Translations under genes and position numbers: made by a program
In this document: piece by piece, positions 26,717 to 36,336 of the stretch
How positions within the stretch are numbered: the stretch's first letter is position 1
Layout of the letters: the number at the start of each line of letters is the position of its first letter
The notes under the pieces: model-generated
Told to the model about the DNA's origin: nothing
Seen by the model: only the letters and a program-made list of their open reading frames with translations
Database searches by the model: none
Assembly (NCBI GenBank): GCA_029262895.1
Contig: JAJCYM010000052.1
Coordinates: 1 to 58,518, forward strand
From: Roseivirga sp.
GTDB lineage: Bacteria > Bacteroidota > Bacteroidia > Cytophagales > Cyclobacteriaceae
DNA: 58,518 bases
Direction of reading: 5' to 3'

Positions 26717-29700
26717 ATGTTATTGGTTATCATCCTGGCTTTTGGGCTGGCGGTGGTCATTCCGTTTGCACTTTTTCCAAAAGTCAGGCAGTTTTTGAGG
26801 CATTGGTCCAGGGGGCTGGTGCTGACAGGAGTGAACACCAACTTTGTCCTTGTTGCCATCACCTTTACCAGCATGTTGGTGATTAGCGTGGTCACATTTT
26901 TAATGTACAAAATCGCTTGCTCAGCGTGGGCCTACCTCTACACCGGAGATATCGTGGAGCAATTGATTTACTCCAGAGGGGTCTTTTCGCTTGAAATAGC
27001 AACACAGAGTCCTTTCCGAATTAAGAGCCTTCTATCGCTACTGGGCACAGTATCTCTTCAAATGGCTGCCGGGCTATTTTTATATCGCTCGGTGGGTCAT
27101 ATGATGCGAAAACTGAATCAACAATTGAATTCGGTCGCATTTAACCAAGAGAGCCAATTGGTATTTTCATTTTTGGGCGCTTGTCTCTTCATCGCGATCG
27201 ATGTGGTATTCTATGCTCAAAATATCGCGGTGGTATCTCAATATGCGAATATCATTTTATTGGTAGTCGCCAAAATGAGTATGCTGTCCTCATTGGTCTG
27301 TGTAATCCATTGGCAGCTCTTGAAGAAACCGGCCTATCTGGAGGAAATTCAACAATATCTGGATCAAAAATCAATTTGGCAAAGCAGGTTAGCCAATCCT
27401 AAATGGACATTGGGGTTTGCTTTTGCTTTTTCCTTGTTAAGCCATATTCCCGCTTTCCTTGGACTCCAGTTTTTGCAAAATAACCTGGTGCTTTTTGTAC
27501 TGAATGGAGTGGTCCTGTTTGTATTCTTCGTTCATGGCTACAAGCGAATTTTTCGGAAGATTCTGGATGTTTTAAGTCGCATCATGCTGCTTCCGGAAAT
27601 TGGAAATTCAGGGCTCACACCTTATTGGCCAAGATTAATCCTGAAGAAACCATTTTACATTGTCTTGGCAGTCTTGGCTCTGGTGGCGATATGGAATCAG
27701 TCTTCATTGATAGGGTTCTTCATGTCAATTCCACTTATAGTCTCCTTTGCCATGTTGCTTGGCTTCCTCGGATTGGTGGGGATTTTGACAATTGTTTTCT
27801 ATGCCTTGGGCTATTTGGCAGACCGAAAGCAATTCATGGATAAGTCGCTCTTTCCAGATGGCAATTATTTAGCAAAGGGAGGAAAAATGGGCTTACTCAG
27901 TCTTATGAATACGCTCAAGCCGGTCTTGTGGACTGTTGGCCTTTATTTACTCTTGATCAGTGCGTTTCCAAAGTCATACCCCGATACCGATGGAAAATAC
28001 TCCAGGTCAATTTTGAGCCAGGAAGGTGAGATTTTTTACCAGGAAATTAGCGATGAAGGCTTCTACGCCATGCCTATAGGTATCGGAGAAATTCCTCCTC
28101 GCTTTATGGAAAGTCTAAAACAGCAAGAGGACCGTGGGTTTTCAAAACAGCGAAGTATGTTGCCCAATGGAAGCAATTGGTTTGGTTTAAGTTTCGCGGC
28201 TTTGAGACGATTTATGAGCCATGGTGGTGGGGGTTCTAACCTCAACATGCAATTGATCAAGAATGAGGCCTATCAAGGGAGAAGGGTGCAGGATGTACAG
28301 CGAAAATTTTATGAGCTGATCGCTGCTTTCCAGCTATCACTGAATATGCCTTCCGAACAGATCATGGCCTTATATCTAAATCGTGTACCCATGTTTGGAG
28401 GAAGAGACTTCAAGGGCATGTATATGGCATCCATAGAAGCCTTTGATTTGCCCCCGGCAAAGCTAAATGACGTACAATCACTGCTGCTGATCTGGTCACT
28501 CAAAAACAGTAATTCATTTAGGCTTCCTAGTGGAAAAAGGGTCTTGTATACCGAATTATATCAGTATGAAACTCAGGTAAAGCATATACTGCTTGAACGA
28601 TTTGAATTGTGGGAAAAACAGGGTCTACTGGACCTGGCAGAATTAAGAGTAATCAGCCGTCAGAAACTAAATTTGGTGGGTCCAAATAAGGAAAAGCTCA
28701 TTGAAGTTTCGACAAGGGAATTCCTCAAGGGACAATATGCGCAACAAGTAGGCGTCATACAGACCAGCCTTTCAGCCGATGCCCAGGAAGCCATGGAAAC
28801 GGCAGTTAGTCAATTTGCTTTGGAATTCAAGGATAAGTTGGTGAGAGGTGAGCATGTGCTGTCTTCAGGCTCAGTAGCAGTGGATGTGACCACAGGCAAA
28901 ATTATAGCGCACCAAAGCACCGGACCAAGTACCACTGATCTGGTGAATTTCGGATTCGGCTATCCCATAGGCTCATTGATGAAGCCCCCCGTCATATTAA
29001 GTATGCTCGAAAGTGGCCTTAAGGTGAAAGACATCAAGCTATTTGATGGTCGAATGGGTAATCCGGTAGTCAACAACTTCAGCGGTAAATTTTCCAAGCG
29101 CAAAGTAGGTGTAGAGAAAATGTTAGCCCTTTCGCTCAATGCACCATTCAATAATATTGTTGAGCTGATTGACCCGAAAAAAGTCTTTGAAAAAAACGAA
29201 TCCATTTTCAAAGAAATGGAGATTTCCGAAGATCCCGCTGTTAATCTGGAGGGCAGGCGCAACGCTGTCCTCAATCAGATCAACTATCCGCTTGGCAGCA
29301 GGCGCATGACTCCTTTAGATGTAGCACAGGTCTATCAGGCCATTTTCAATAAAGGAAAATGGATTTCGCTTTCAACAGAAGGGGTCGATGGGGAATTCAG
29401 CATGGAAGATGGTCGAAGTAGACAGGTTTACCAAAAGGAAAATTGTGAAGTAATCAAAAAAGCGATGGCCGCTACGCTTCGCTTTGGAACAGGCTGGCGA
29501 CTAAAATCCAGGCTTCCCAAAAACAGAAATTTTTACGCTAAAACCGGGACCACCGACAATGCTACTCATGGATGGACAGTACTGTCAGATGGTAAACTAC
29601 TTATTGTATCGTGGGTGAGCTATGCCCAAATGGAGAATGGCAAATTGGACTTTAACAACAAATCCGTGCCTATTCCCTATGGCTCTGGCAGCAGGTCGGC

Positions 29701-29791
29701 TGGAGTATTGGCTTCCATGATCTATAAGGAACTTGACAAACAGAAATTCAAAAAAACGGCAAGATTCAGGGCTATGTATTCAGGTAAATAA
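26717..29791 (+). CDS. Polytopic bifunctional penicillin-binding protein (GT51 + transpeptidase)
   Basis: 1024 residues. About ten or eleven hydrophobic helices fill residues 1-417. Then comes a GT51 glycosyltransferase (about 440-690) with catalytic Glu 471 (QQEDRGF), GGGGSNLNMQLIKN, RKFYE (Glu 533) and QIMALYLNRVP. The C-terminal transpeptidase has Ser 753-x-x-Lys (GSLMKPP), SLN (806-808) and KTGT (942-945), so all three catalytic motifs are present. Usual class A PBPs have a single helix, so the polytopic front is unusual. It should polymerise and cross-link peptidoglycan, or a related glycan, and may do so as a membrane complex with the coiled-coil and vWA-like proteins of the operon. Confidence 0.88.
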   Translation: MLLVIILAFGLAVVIPFALFPKVRQFLRHWSRGLVLTGVNTNFVLVAITFTSMLVISVVTFLMYKIACSAWAYLYTGDIVEQLIYSRGVFSLEIATQSPFRIKSLLSLLGTVSLQMAAGLFLYRSVGHMMRKLNQQLNSVAFNQESQLVFSFLGACLFIAIDVVFYAQNIAVVSQYANIILLVVAKMSMLSSLVCVIHWQLLKKPAYLEEIQQYLDQKSIWQSRLANPKWTLGFAFAFSLLSHIPAFLGLQFLQNNLVLFVLNGVVLFVFFVHGYKRIFRKILDVLSRIMLLPEIGNSGLTPYWPRLILKKPFYIVLAVLALVAIWNQSSLIGFFMSIPLIVSFAMLLGFLGLVGILTIVFYALGYLADRKQFMDKSLFPDGNYLAKGGKMGLLSLMNTLKPVLWTVGLYLLLISAFPKSYPDTDGKYSRSILSQEGEIFYQEISDEGFYAMPIGIGEIPPRFMESLKQQEDRGFSKQRSMLPNGSNWFGLSFAALRRFMSHGGGGSNLNMQLIKNEAYQGRRVQDVQRKFYELIAAFQLSLNMPSEQIMALYLNRVPMFGGRDFKGMYMASIEAFDLPPAKLNDVQSLLLIWSLKNSNSFRLPSGKRVLYTELYQYETQVKHILLERFELWEKQGLLDLAELRVISRQKLNLVGPNKEKLIEVSTREFLKGQYAQQVGVIQTSLSADAQEAMETAVSQFALEFKDKLVRGEHVLSSGSVAVDVTTGKIIAHQSTGPSTTDLVNFGFGYPIGSLMKPPVILSMLESGLKVKDIKLFDGRMGNPVVNNFSGKFSKRKVGVEKMLALSLNAPFNNIVELIDPKKVFEKNESIFKEMEISEDPAVNLEGRRNAVLNQINYPLGSRRMTPLDVAQVYQAIFNKGKWISLSTEGVDGEFSMEDGRSRQVYQKENCEVIKKAMAATLRFGTGWRLKSRLPKNRNFYAKTGTTDNATHGWTVLSDGKLLIVSWVSYAQMENGKLDFNNKSVPIPYGSGSRSAGVLASMIYKELDKQKFKKTARFRAMYSGK

Positions 29792-29844
29792 GAATGCTCA
29801 AGCGCTGCTTCTTTCCGGATCAAAAACTCATTAAAAAAAACATT

Positions 29845-30159
29845 ATGAAAAGAACAATCAGTTTAATCGTAGTGATAGCCGTGGTCTATTTTGGCTATCA
29901 ACTGTACTCTCAAAACAACGGCAATCCGGAGGAGTTCAGCATTACCGGAGAAGTCAAAGGAAGTGTAATGCTCCTGGGAAAGTCATTCATTGAGGTCGCT
30001 GACAAGGACAAAGACGATAAGTACTATATCTATAGTGAAGATTGTTGCCCGGAAAAGGGTGACACTTATACTTTCCAGATCAAGTCATCGGAACTGGCTC
30101 GGGTCAATGACCGATCTCTTACTTTATATACTGAGAGTAGTCGTAAGAAAAAACCATAA
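29845..30159 (+). CDS. Small membrane-anchored or exported protein
   Basis: 104 residues from the ATG at 29845 (MKRTISLIVVIAVVYFGYQL), which opens a signal anchor; an in-frame ATG at 29794 would add 17 residues with no hydrophobic content. The rest is a small beta-rich domain (EEFSITGEVKGSV, IEVADKDKDDKYYIY, GDTYTFQIK) that could be an OB-fold, with a Cys-Cys pair. It is the last gene of the PBP operon. Function unknown. Confidence 0.6.
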   Translation: MKRTISLIVVIAVVYFGYQLYSQNNGNPEEFSITGEVKGSVMLLGKSFIEVADKDKDDKYYIYSEDCCPEKGDTYTFQIKSSELARVNDRSLTLYTESSRKKKP

Positions 30160-30257
30160 GACAATCCTAAGTCAGGATGACCCGGAGAGGCTGTCTTAAA
30201 AGGAAATTCGAAGTGAAAACGACCAAATTATATATTGAGAAAGGTTAAGGGCAGAAT

Positions 30258-30306
30258 AATCCCGACAGTTTTTGATTTTCAGTTAAAAGCAAAACCTGTC
30301 GGGATT
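30258..30306. terminator. Long hairpin between convergent operons
   Basis: AATCCCGACAG and CTGTCGGGATT are perfect 11-base arms, extended inward by near-matching GTTTTTG/CAAAAC-type pairs. It lies about 100 bases after the PBP operon and 40 bases after the convergent permease gene. A two-way terminator is the simplest reading; a T run is lacking. Confidence 0.5.
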
Positions 30307-30345
30307 CCTGTTTCAATATTCCAGTCCGGCCAATTCGCATCAATG

Positions 30346-33051
30346 CTATTCGCTTCGAAGCACATTGACCGGGTTACTCAAGGCCACTTTAGCGGATTGA
30401 AAGCCAACCATCGACCATGTGATTATCAAAACCACCAATCCCGGAATAATCAACAAGAGTGGACTAAAGTTTATGCGATAAGCAAATCCTGACAGCCACT
30501 CCTGCATGACCCAGTAGCCTACCGGAATTGAGATCAATGCGCCCATAGTCACAAGCTTGGTAAACTCAAGGAGGATCAGTCTTATAAGTTTTATTACTGA
30601 GGCACCCAAAACTTTGCGCACGGCCAACTCTTTAAGTCGCCTGTCTAACGTGAATGCCGTTAATGCAAACAATCCCAGGCAGGATATGGCTACGGCCAGA
30701 GCGGATGAGACTGTAAAAATCTGGCCAAACCTGCGATCTTCATCGTACAGGCGATTGAAAATTTCATCTACAAAAGCATAGTTGAGAGGTTCTCCTGGAG
30801 CTACTTCTGACCAACATTCGCGGATATGGTCAAGTGCATCCCCATAGTCCCCGGTAATGCGGATCGAGGCAGAATATAACGCATCAAAAGCACCTAAATA
30901 GCTTTTTCCCCATCGCTTGGCAACTGTGGTATCACGCACAGGGTCAGAGTATCGGATGACAAGTGGACCAATGTCTTGCTTCAAAGATTCAAAGTGAAAA
31001 TCTTCGACCACACCAACCACATTGTAATTGTTATTGTTTTGGCCAAGCTTTGCTCCTGCCACTGACTCAATCCCCATCCATCTTTGACCCGCTTCATTGA
31101 TAATCAGGTTGGCCCAGTCGGCATCCAGATCATATGAAAACAAACGGCCATCCTTCAATCGGATATCATAAGTAGCCCAGAAGTCCTCATCCACATTCAG
31201 CATAGTGAAATTGGTCTTTTTATCAGCTTCATCAACCATGTTAAAACCGCTTTTTGCCAATCTTTTGAAGGGTTGACCGAACGAATAGCTCAGGCTAACG
31301 ACATTTGGGCTTCGTTTTGCCAACTCCTTAAAGGCCCTAAGTTTGCCATTCAATACAGCAGCATTTTTTATGGTCACGACTTGCTCGGTGTGAATACCCA
31401 GAGATTTCGAGCGCATAAAATTGAGTTGGGAAAAAACGACTACTGTGCTGATAATCAAAAAGATGGAAATACCGAATTGGAATACCACCAATCCTTTTCG
31501 GAGAAAAGTATTACTCCCTTTGACTTTGAGCTCTCCTTTAAGTGCTTTAACAGGTTTAAACCGTGACATAAAAATTGCCGGATAAGCACCTGCCAGAAGC
31601 CCTACAACCAACATCAGCCCCAAAAGACTTAACAAAAGCTCAGGGGCAAAAAGATCCTGGATAGTAAACTGACGGTTGGCAAGGTTGCCAAACGAGTCTA
31701 GGGCTAACGTAGCCAGAAGCAATGAGATTATCATGGCAAAAAGGCTCAACAAAACCGTTTCCGTAAGGAACTGAACAATCAGCTGTTTTCGAACCGAACC
31801 AAGTACTTTTCTGATCCCAACTTCTTTCAACCGCAAAGCTGACCGGGCCGTGCACAAATTCATAAAGTTGATACAGGCAATAAGTAGAATAAAGAAAGCC
31901 ACTAAGGAAAAGGTATACACATTGTCAATGCTGCCACCCGAACCGAAGGCAAATACCGGGTAATACAAATGCAGGTCAGTCATAGGTTTCAATGTATAAG
32001 TCGGGGCCGTATTACGGGCAGCCAACAGTTCATCGTAACTATCATATCCCAGCCAATTAATCAATTGTGATCCGGCATGCTTTCTTTTGAATTCAGGAAA
32101 TTTTTGCTCCAGTACCTCAGGCTCCACACCCCTAACAAGTTTGGCGTAGGTGGCGTACCATTTTTCAATCCAGTTACCCGTAGTGACATCTGTGGTATGC
32201 GCAAATGAAAGCAAATATCGATACTGCAGATGCGTGTTCTGAGGAGGGTCGGTGATTACTCCGGTGACTTTTGTAGGCACTCCGTTTACATGTATCAACT
32301 TGCCATAGGCCTCACTCCCCTGAAAGTACTTATCAGCCAAAGATTTGGTCAGGACAATCGCATTCGGCTCCGTCCAGGCCTTGTCAGGATTTCCCTCTAA
32401 AAAGTCAACAGAAAAGAGTTTATGAAAGGTAGAATCGACCCCAAAACCATCGGTTTCCCGGAATTTGACATTGTCTACCTTCAATGTATTTTCTGTCGGG
32501 CCTTTGACCCTGGCTATCTCTTCAATTTCAGGAAAATCGAGCTTTGCCTGAATACCCAGACGAGGAGAAGTGGACTGGCCTGATTCCCCATTGGCAAAGC
32601 GATATATCCGGTCTGCGTCTTTATAAAATTTATCGTAGCTGAGCTCATTTGATATATAAAGAACGATCAACAGGCAAGCGGAAAGCCCCACACCCAAACC
32701 CAAAATATTGATAAGGCTATGGAGTTTCTGTTTAAACATAAAGCGCACAGCCACTTTGATATTCATCGGCATTCTGGAAGAGATACTGGCTTTACGCTGC
32801 CATGGCGGTTTCTTTCTTCCTTTGTGACGGGCGTTAAAAAAATCTGTTGCGATGAGCTCTGGTTCAGGCATCGAACGCTCTTTGGCTTGATTGAATGCTT
32901 TTTCCGAAGAAAGACCCTGCTCTAAGTAATCATCAATCTTGTCTCTCAAGTGGCTTTCTAATTCTTCGATATGACCTGGCTCAAGACCCTGCTGCTTCCA
33001 AAGGGTGCGTTTCCACTCCTGAATTGATTGTTCTAAATTAAACTCACTCAT
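30346..33051 (-). CDS. FtsX/MacB-like ABC permease with permease prefix domain
   Basis: 901 residues. The first 80 residues (IQEWKRTLWKQQGLEPGHIEELESHLRDKI) are a permease prefix domain. Then comes a first membrane helix (SLINILGLGVGLSACLLIVLYIS), a MacB-type periplasmic domain, three helices around residue 400, a second periplasmic domain and three terminal helices with FTLDRRLKELAVRKVLGAS, the FtsX signature. It has no ATPase domain, so it needs a partner encoded elsewhere. The PadR regulator gene ends 2 bases upstream, and the pair is likely co-transcribed and self-regulated. These permeases usually transmit envelope stress or export substrates. Confidence 0.9.
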   Translation of the reverse strand: MSEFNLEQSIQEWKRTLWKQQGLEPGHIEELESHLRDKIDDYLEQGLSSEKAFNQAKERSMPEPELIATDFFNARHKGRKKPPWQRKASISSRMPMNIKVAVRFMFKQKLHSLINILGLGVGLSACLLIVLYISNELSYDKFYKDADRIYRFANGESGQSTSPRLGIQAKLDFPEIEEIARVKGPTENTLKVDNVKFRETDGFGVDSTFHKLFSVDFLEGNPDKAWTEPNAIVLTKSLADKYFQGSEAYGKLIHVNGVPTKVTGVITDPPQNTHLQYRYLLSFAHTTDVTTGNWIEKWYATYAKLVRGVEPEVLEQKFPEFKRKHAGSQLINWLGYDSYDELLAARNTAPTYTLKPMTDLHLYYPVFAFGSGGSIDNVYTFSLVAFFILLIACINFMNLCTARSALRLKEVGIRKVLGSVRKQLIVQFLTETVLLSLFAMIISLLLATLALDSFGNLANRQFTIQDLFAPELLLSLLGLMLVVGLLAGAYPAIFMSRFKPVKALKGELKVKGSNTFLRKGLVVFQFGISIFLIISTVVVFSQLNFMRSKSLGIHTEQVVTIKNAAVLNGKLRAFKELAKRSPNVVSLSYSFGQPFKRLAKSGFNMVDEADKKTNFTMLNVDEDFWATYDIRLKDGRLFSYDLDADWANLIINEAGQRWMGIESVAGAKLGQNNNNYNVVGVVEDFHFESLKQDIGPLVIRYSDPVRDTTVAKRWGKSYLGAFDALYSASIRITGDYGDALDHIRECWSEVAPGEPLNYAFVDEIFNRLYDEDRRFGQIFTVSSALAVAISCLGLFALTAFTLDRRLKELAVRKVLGASVIKLIRLILLEFTKLVTMGALISIPVGYWVMQEWLSGFAYRINFSPLLLIIPGLVVLIITWSMVGFQSAKVALSNPVNVLRSE

Positions 33052-33053
33052 TT

Positions 33054-33398
33054 TTAACCCAATTGTAATTCATTTCCAGATTTCCATAGCAACTGCAACG
33101 CCCGGTTAACATTGATCCATTGCTTCTTGGTGTCTTCTCTTTCCGCTTTTCCTTTGTCCGTTATGGAATAGTATTTCCTTTTCCTGCCGTTTTCCAGGAT
33201 AACCCATTCAGACTGAACCAACGCATCGCCTTCCATGCGATGCAGAACAGGATAAAGCATAGCATCGGTCCATTGGAGTTCCCCATTCGTGAGTTCCTGC
33301 ACATGCTTAATGATTTGATACCCATAGCACTTGCCATGAGAAAGGATTGAGAGGACAAGTGGCTTGGTAGAGGCAGCCACAAGAGTCTTATACGCCAT
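33054..33398 (-). CDS. PadR-family transcriptional regulator
   Basis: 114 residues. The winged helix is clear: ASTKPLVLSILSHGKCYGYQIIKHVQEL, QWTDAMLYPVLHRMEGDALVQSEW and RKRYYSITDKGK-like ending (KRKYYSITDKGKAE), as in PadR proteins. It is followed by the FtsX permease gene. A 17-base palindrome directly upstream of its start is the probable operator. PadR proteins usually repress, released by a small ligand; the ligand here is unknown. Confidence 0.93.
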   Translation of the reverse strand: MAYKTLVAASTKPLVLSILSHGKCYGYQIIKHVQELTNGELQWTDAMLYPVLHRMEGDALVQSEWVILENGRKRKYYSITDKGKAEREDTKKQWINVNRALQLLWKSGNELQLG

Positions 33399-33408
33399 AG
33401 CAATAATC

Positions 33409-33454
33409 TTTACATAATAACATTAGGTAAATATACATAATGTTATTATGTAAA
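33409..33454 (-). promoter_or_regulatory. Large palindrome upstream of PadR, candidate operator
   Basis: TTTACATAATAACATTA (33409-33425) is repeated as its exact reverse complement at 33438-33454 around a 12-base spacer. The first base is about ten bases before the PadR ATG. On the minus strand TATATTTA lies in the spacer and could be the -7 element. 33455-33684 holds no gene. Confidence 0.65.
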
Positions 33455-33684
33455 ATAAAACTCCTTCTCGATTATTTTAATGCTGACATGTTAGCTGACT
33501 AGCCTTGCGAATCACCCAGTAGCTTTCAGCATCTTCGAATGATGACTACTCTATTACCCTATATGTCCAGGGTTGTCGGAAGATAAAACAGTAAAAAGAC
33601 AGCCCTATATTGTGGCTCAACCGATCAGCCCTATTTTTTGGAAACGTTCCTGATTCTTAAAATACCAGGTTCGGTTAAACGCGC

Positions 33685-34629
33685 CTACTGACAACCCGGA
33701 GAGCCTGTAAATGTGTTCAGTTGGACATCTTCATAAATCACCCTCAAATCCGCCAAAGCTCCCATCTGCGCGGTGTAGATATTGAAACCTACCTGTAATG
33801 TGGGTGGTAAATCAGGGCGGTTGTAAGTGGCGGCCAGGTTCCAGGTATTATTTCCAATCGCTCGCTGATAAAGCCTGAAAGTGCTACCCTCTCTACAAAT
33901 TCTTAACTCATGATCCGAGGAATCATCTGATATCGGTTCAAATGGTGAAACACTGTCATTCGTGTTTTTTGTCTCATAGCCCAATCCCGAAGGTGTGTTT
34001 CCAGATACAATATGAACATAGTCCTCCCCACCTCTATTGTCTGGACTTCGCGCCATCAAACCTCCCAGGCAAACCCCGCAATTGACTGAAGCCGCTGGAT
34101 CGCTGGCCCTTCTAACACTCACTGTTGCCGATAGGGTAAAGTTTCCCGTTACATTCTGATAGGTTAAGCCGCCTTGACTCGCCTCAAACCACAAAGCATT
34201 CTGGGCCATGGTTACATCAAGTCTGGAGGCTGTATTTTCCTGAACGCTCACAGCATTCGCGTCAAAAAGGTCCCAGGATTCACCAAAAACGGTCACCGTT
34301 TGAGTGGTCGTACCAGTGAAGTCGATACTAGCCTGTGCAGCCCCTGAAACGGTCACTGTTCTTCCCAAAGGACTAAAAGTTTGACCATTTTTGGTAGGGA
34401 TTACCGCATAGGTGCCATCCTCAACTTCCAATGAGTAAGTTCCGGTAGCCCCGGTGGTCAATACATTCGAGCCGATATTGAGCGTTGTTCCGTTTGCTTG
34501 AGCACCTGAAACAGTCCCGGAGATTGTGATCGGGTCAGGTGTAGGGTTGGGAGCCGGAGTGTCATCACCCCCTCCAGAGCATCCAATGACAATCAGGGCC
34601 ATCAGTATAGGTAGGCATAGCTTTTTCAT
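33685..34629 (-). CDS. Lipoprotein with carboxypeptidase-like and concanavalin-like domains
   Basis: 314 residues. The lipobox is VIGCSGG (Cys 17), followed by a Pro-rich linker. Residues 35-110 resemble a carboxypeptidase regulatory-like beta-sandwich (ISGTVSGAQANGTTLNIG, FSPLGRTVTVSG). The C-terminal 200 residues (WFEASQGGLTYQNVTGNFTLSATVSV, ADLRVIYEDVQL) resemble DUF1349-type concanavalin-like folds, often carbohydrate-binding. It is exposed at the cell surface or periplasm. It stands alone. The domain calls rest on motif likeness only. Confidence 0.7.
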   Translation of the reverse strand: MKKLCLPILMALIVIGCSGGGDDTPAPNPTPDPITISGTVSGAQANGTTLNIGSNVLTTGATGTYSLEVEDGTYAVIPTKNGQTFSPLGRTVTVSGAAQASIDFTGTTTQTVTVFGESWDLFDANAVSVQENTASRLDVTMAQNALWFEASQGGLTYQNVTGNFTLSATVSVRRASDPAASVNCGVCLGGLMARSPDNRGGEDYVHIVSGNTPSGLGYETKNTNDSVSPFEPISDDSSDHELRICREGSTFRLYQRAIGNNTWNLAATYNRPDLPPTLQVGFNIYTAQMGALADLRVIYEDVQLNTFTGSPGCQ

Positions 34630-34801
34630 AGTACGTCAAGGTCAATAGACTACTAAATACGTGAAAATCAGGCAGAATTTATATTGAATACTTCTATTAC
34701 CCTGGCCTGTTTCAGGATTCTTTGATCTTCGATGATGCCGCGGAATGGCCCTGTCCTTACAGCATTGTGCGGTGAGCCTGCCAATTCAATGCCTTCCTAC
34801 G

Positions 34802-34824
34802 GGTCTTAGCGAGAAGCTAAGACC
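34802..34824. repeat. Dispersed hairpin (REP-like)
   Basis: GGTCTTAGC and GCTAAGACC with loop GAGAA. A related, imperfect copy is at 37115-37137 on the other strand, and a similar G/C-rich hairpin is at 13851. 34630-34874 has no gene. Confidence 0.45.
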
Positions 34825-34874
34825 AGGGAGGGTTGTTTTTTGCACTCGTTACAAACTCCCCGCAGCAGGGTTAT

Positions 34875-35345
34875 TCAGTTTGGTGAATGCAGCCCCATTT
34901 TATTTCCTTCGGAATCTAGAAATAGGGCAAAAAAGCCGCTTTCATCGGCATGCGGAGTCTTTGGAACAAGGACTTCTCCTCCATTGGGTACCACCTTATC
35001 AAGGATAATTTGGAGGTTTTCACCACCGTTAAGGTAGATAGTCACCCCACTAGCTGAAGGTTGGTATCCTTCCCCTTTCATTATGACTCCGGTGACCAGT
35101 TGTCCTTCGTAAGGAAGCAGGCCCATTTCCATTCCCGGAAAATCCATTCGCTCGATTTTAATATCCAGAATCGTTTGATAAAATTCGATGGCTCTTGAGA
35201 TATCTGTGGCAGGAATTTCAAAAATGGAGACATAGCTGTTCATAGTATTGCTGGTTTGGTGAGTTGATAGGATTTCTGCAGGATTGACGAATGTCATAAA
35301 ACCCAATGCGAGGACAAGACCTACTTTATAAATGCTGGTTTTCAT
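34875..35345 (-). CDS. VOC-family (glyoxalase-like) protein with signal peptide
   Basis: 156 residues from the ATG at 35345 (MKTSIYKVGLVLALGFMTF); an in-frame ATG at 35390 would put 15 residues before the hydrophobic signal. The mature part is one VOC repeat: YVSIFEIPATDISRAIEFYQTILDIKIE, VTIYLNGGENLQIIL and FFALFLDSEGNKMGLHSPN, which includes the final Glu of the metal site. VOC proteins bind metals and act as glyoxalases, dioxygenases or resistance proteins; the substrate is unknown. A signal peptide is unusual for this family. The AraC regulator just upstream, in the same direction, may control it. Confidence 0.8.
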   Translation of the reverse strand: MKTSIYKVGLVLALGFMTFVNPAEILSTHQTSNTMNSYVSIFEIPATDISRAIEFYQTILDIKIERMDFPGMEMGLLPYEGQLVTGVIMKGEGYQPSASGVTIYLNGGENLQIILDKVVPNGGEVLVPKTPHADESGFFALFLDSEGNKMGLHSPN

Positions 35346-35426
35346 TTTGTGCTCTTTGCTTTGATGCATAATTACATCAGTTGAAAGCACGGAAATTGTA
35401 AAACTGCGACAGGTTAGGAGTGTTCT

Positions 35427-36248
35427 TTAGTCTTTGGCGTAAATAAGGGAAGAAAGCATCATCTGATCATCACTTAAAAATTCCCGGGGATTGGTTCCTG
35501 TGAACTCTTTGAAATCCTTAATGAAATGAGCCTGATCGTAGTATTCGCTTTCGTAGGCCACCTCGGTGAGTTTCTTGTCCTTATTGTTGAGCATCAATTT
35601 CAAGGCAGCTTGCAATCGTATAATTCTTCCCAATTGCTTGGGACTCATGCCTACCTGTTTTGAAAACTTGCGTTCCAGGTTTCTTCTTTTTGAGGGATCG
35701 TCCTTCAAAATGGAGTGGATGGATGCATTACCCTTGGTTTTGGACAGGGCATCAATCGTGGACTTTACAATATTATCAATTACCCACTGGTCTTTGAGTT
35801 TGGCCAAAAGGAAACTCTCCACGGCCTCAATTCTGGCTTGCGTGGACGCTGCTTTGATTATTTGTTGTTCGAGCTTCTTTATTGAACTCTCTTCAAATAG
35901 AGCAGTAAGTGGAGTTTCCTTATCCGCCAATTCGTGGATGGGCTGGCTGATGAGATTTGCAAAACCATAAGGATAAAATCGAACAGCGAAAGTGTCTACC
36001 TCACCTGTGGGCTGCACATAATAAGGTTTGGTAACCGGTCCAAAGACCATAGTGCGAGGTTGAATAATAAACTCAGTCTCCGAAGTGAATCGTTGCACAT
36101 CGTTCCCAAGAATAAAGTACATTTCCACATAGCCATCTGGAACTACCTGTTGTTTTGGGGCGCCCAAATCTCCGGGCACCTCCAAAATCCAATGGCACTT
36201 AACGATAGCGGCCAGATCGGGATGAGGAAGAAAGGTTTGGTAGTTCAT
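35427..36248 (-). CDS. AraC-family transcriptional regulator
   Basis: 273 residues. The N-terminal domain is a DUF6597-like cupin part (LAAIVKCHWILEVPGDLG and VVPDGYVEMYFILG). The C-terminal AraC helix-turn-helix reads SKRNLERKFSKQVGMSPKQLGRIIRLQAAL and AYESEYYDQAHFIKDFKEFTGTNPREFL. It precedes the VOC protein gene by about 80 bases and may regulate it. A palindrome lies just upstream of the gene. Confidence 0.92.
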   Translation of the reverse strand: MNYQTFLPHPDLAAIVKCHWILEVPGDLGAPKQQVVPDGYVEMYFILGNDVQRFTSETEFIIQPRTMVFGPVTKPYYVQPTGEVDTFAVRFYPYGFANLISQPIHELADKETPLTALFEESSIKKLEQQIIKAASTQARIEAVESFLLAKLKDQWVIDNIVKSTIDALSKTKGNASIHSILKDDPSKRRNLERKFSKQVGMSPKQLGRIIRLQAALKLMLNNKDKKLTEVAYESEYYDQAHFIKDFKEFTGTNPREFLSDDQMMLSSLIYAKD

Positions 36249-36293
36249 GGCAGTTCAATATTAACATCCTGAACTGTTCTGTCCAAGAACTAT

Positions 36294-36327
36294 CATGTTG
36301 CTATTCATGCTTATGAATAGCAACATG
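36294..36327. repeat. Perfect 15-base hairpin upstream of the AraC gene
   Basis: CATGTTGCTATTCAT, spacer GCTT, ATGAATAGCAACATG. It lies between the stop of the DUF4386 gene (36337) and the AraC start (36248), both minus strand. It may be a terminator for the former or an operator for the latter; no T run follows on the minus strand. Confidence 0.5.
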
Positions 36328-36336
36328 AACAAAGTT

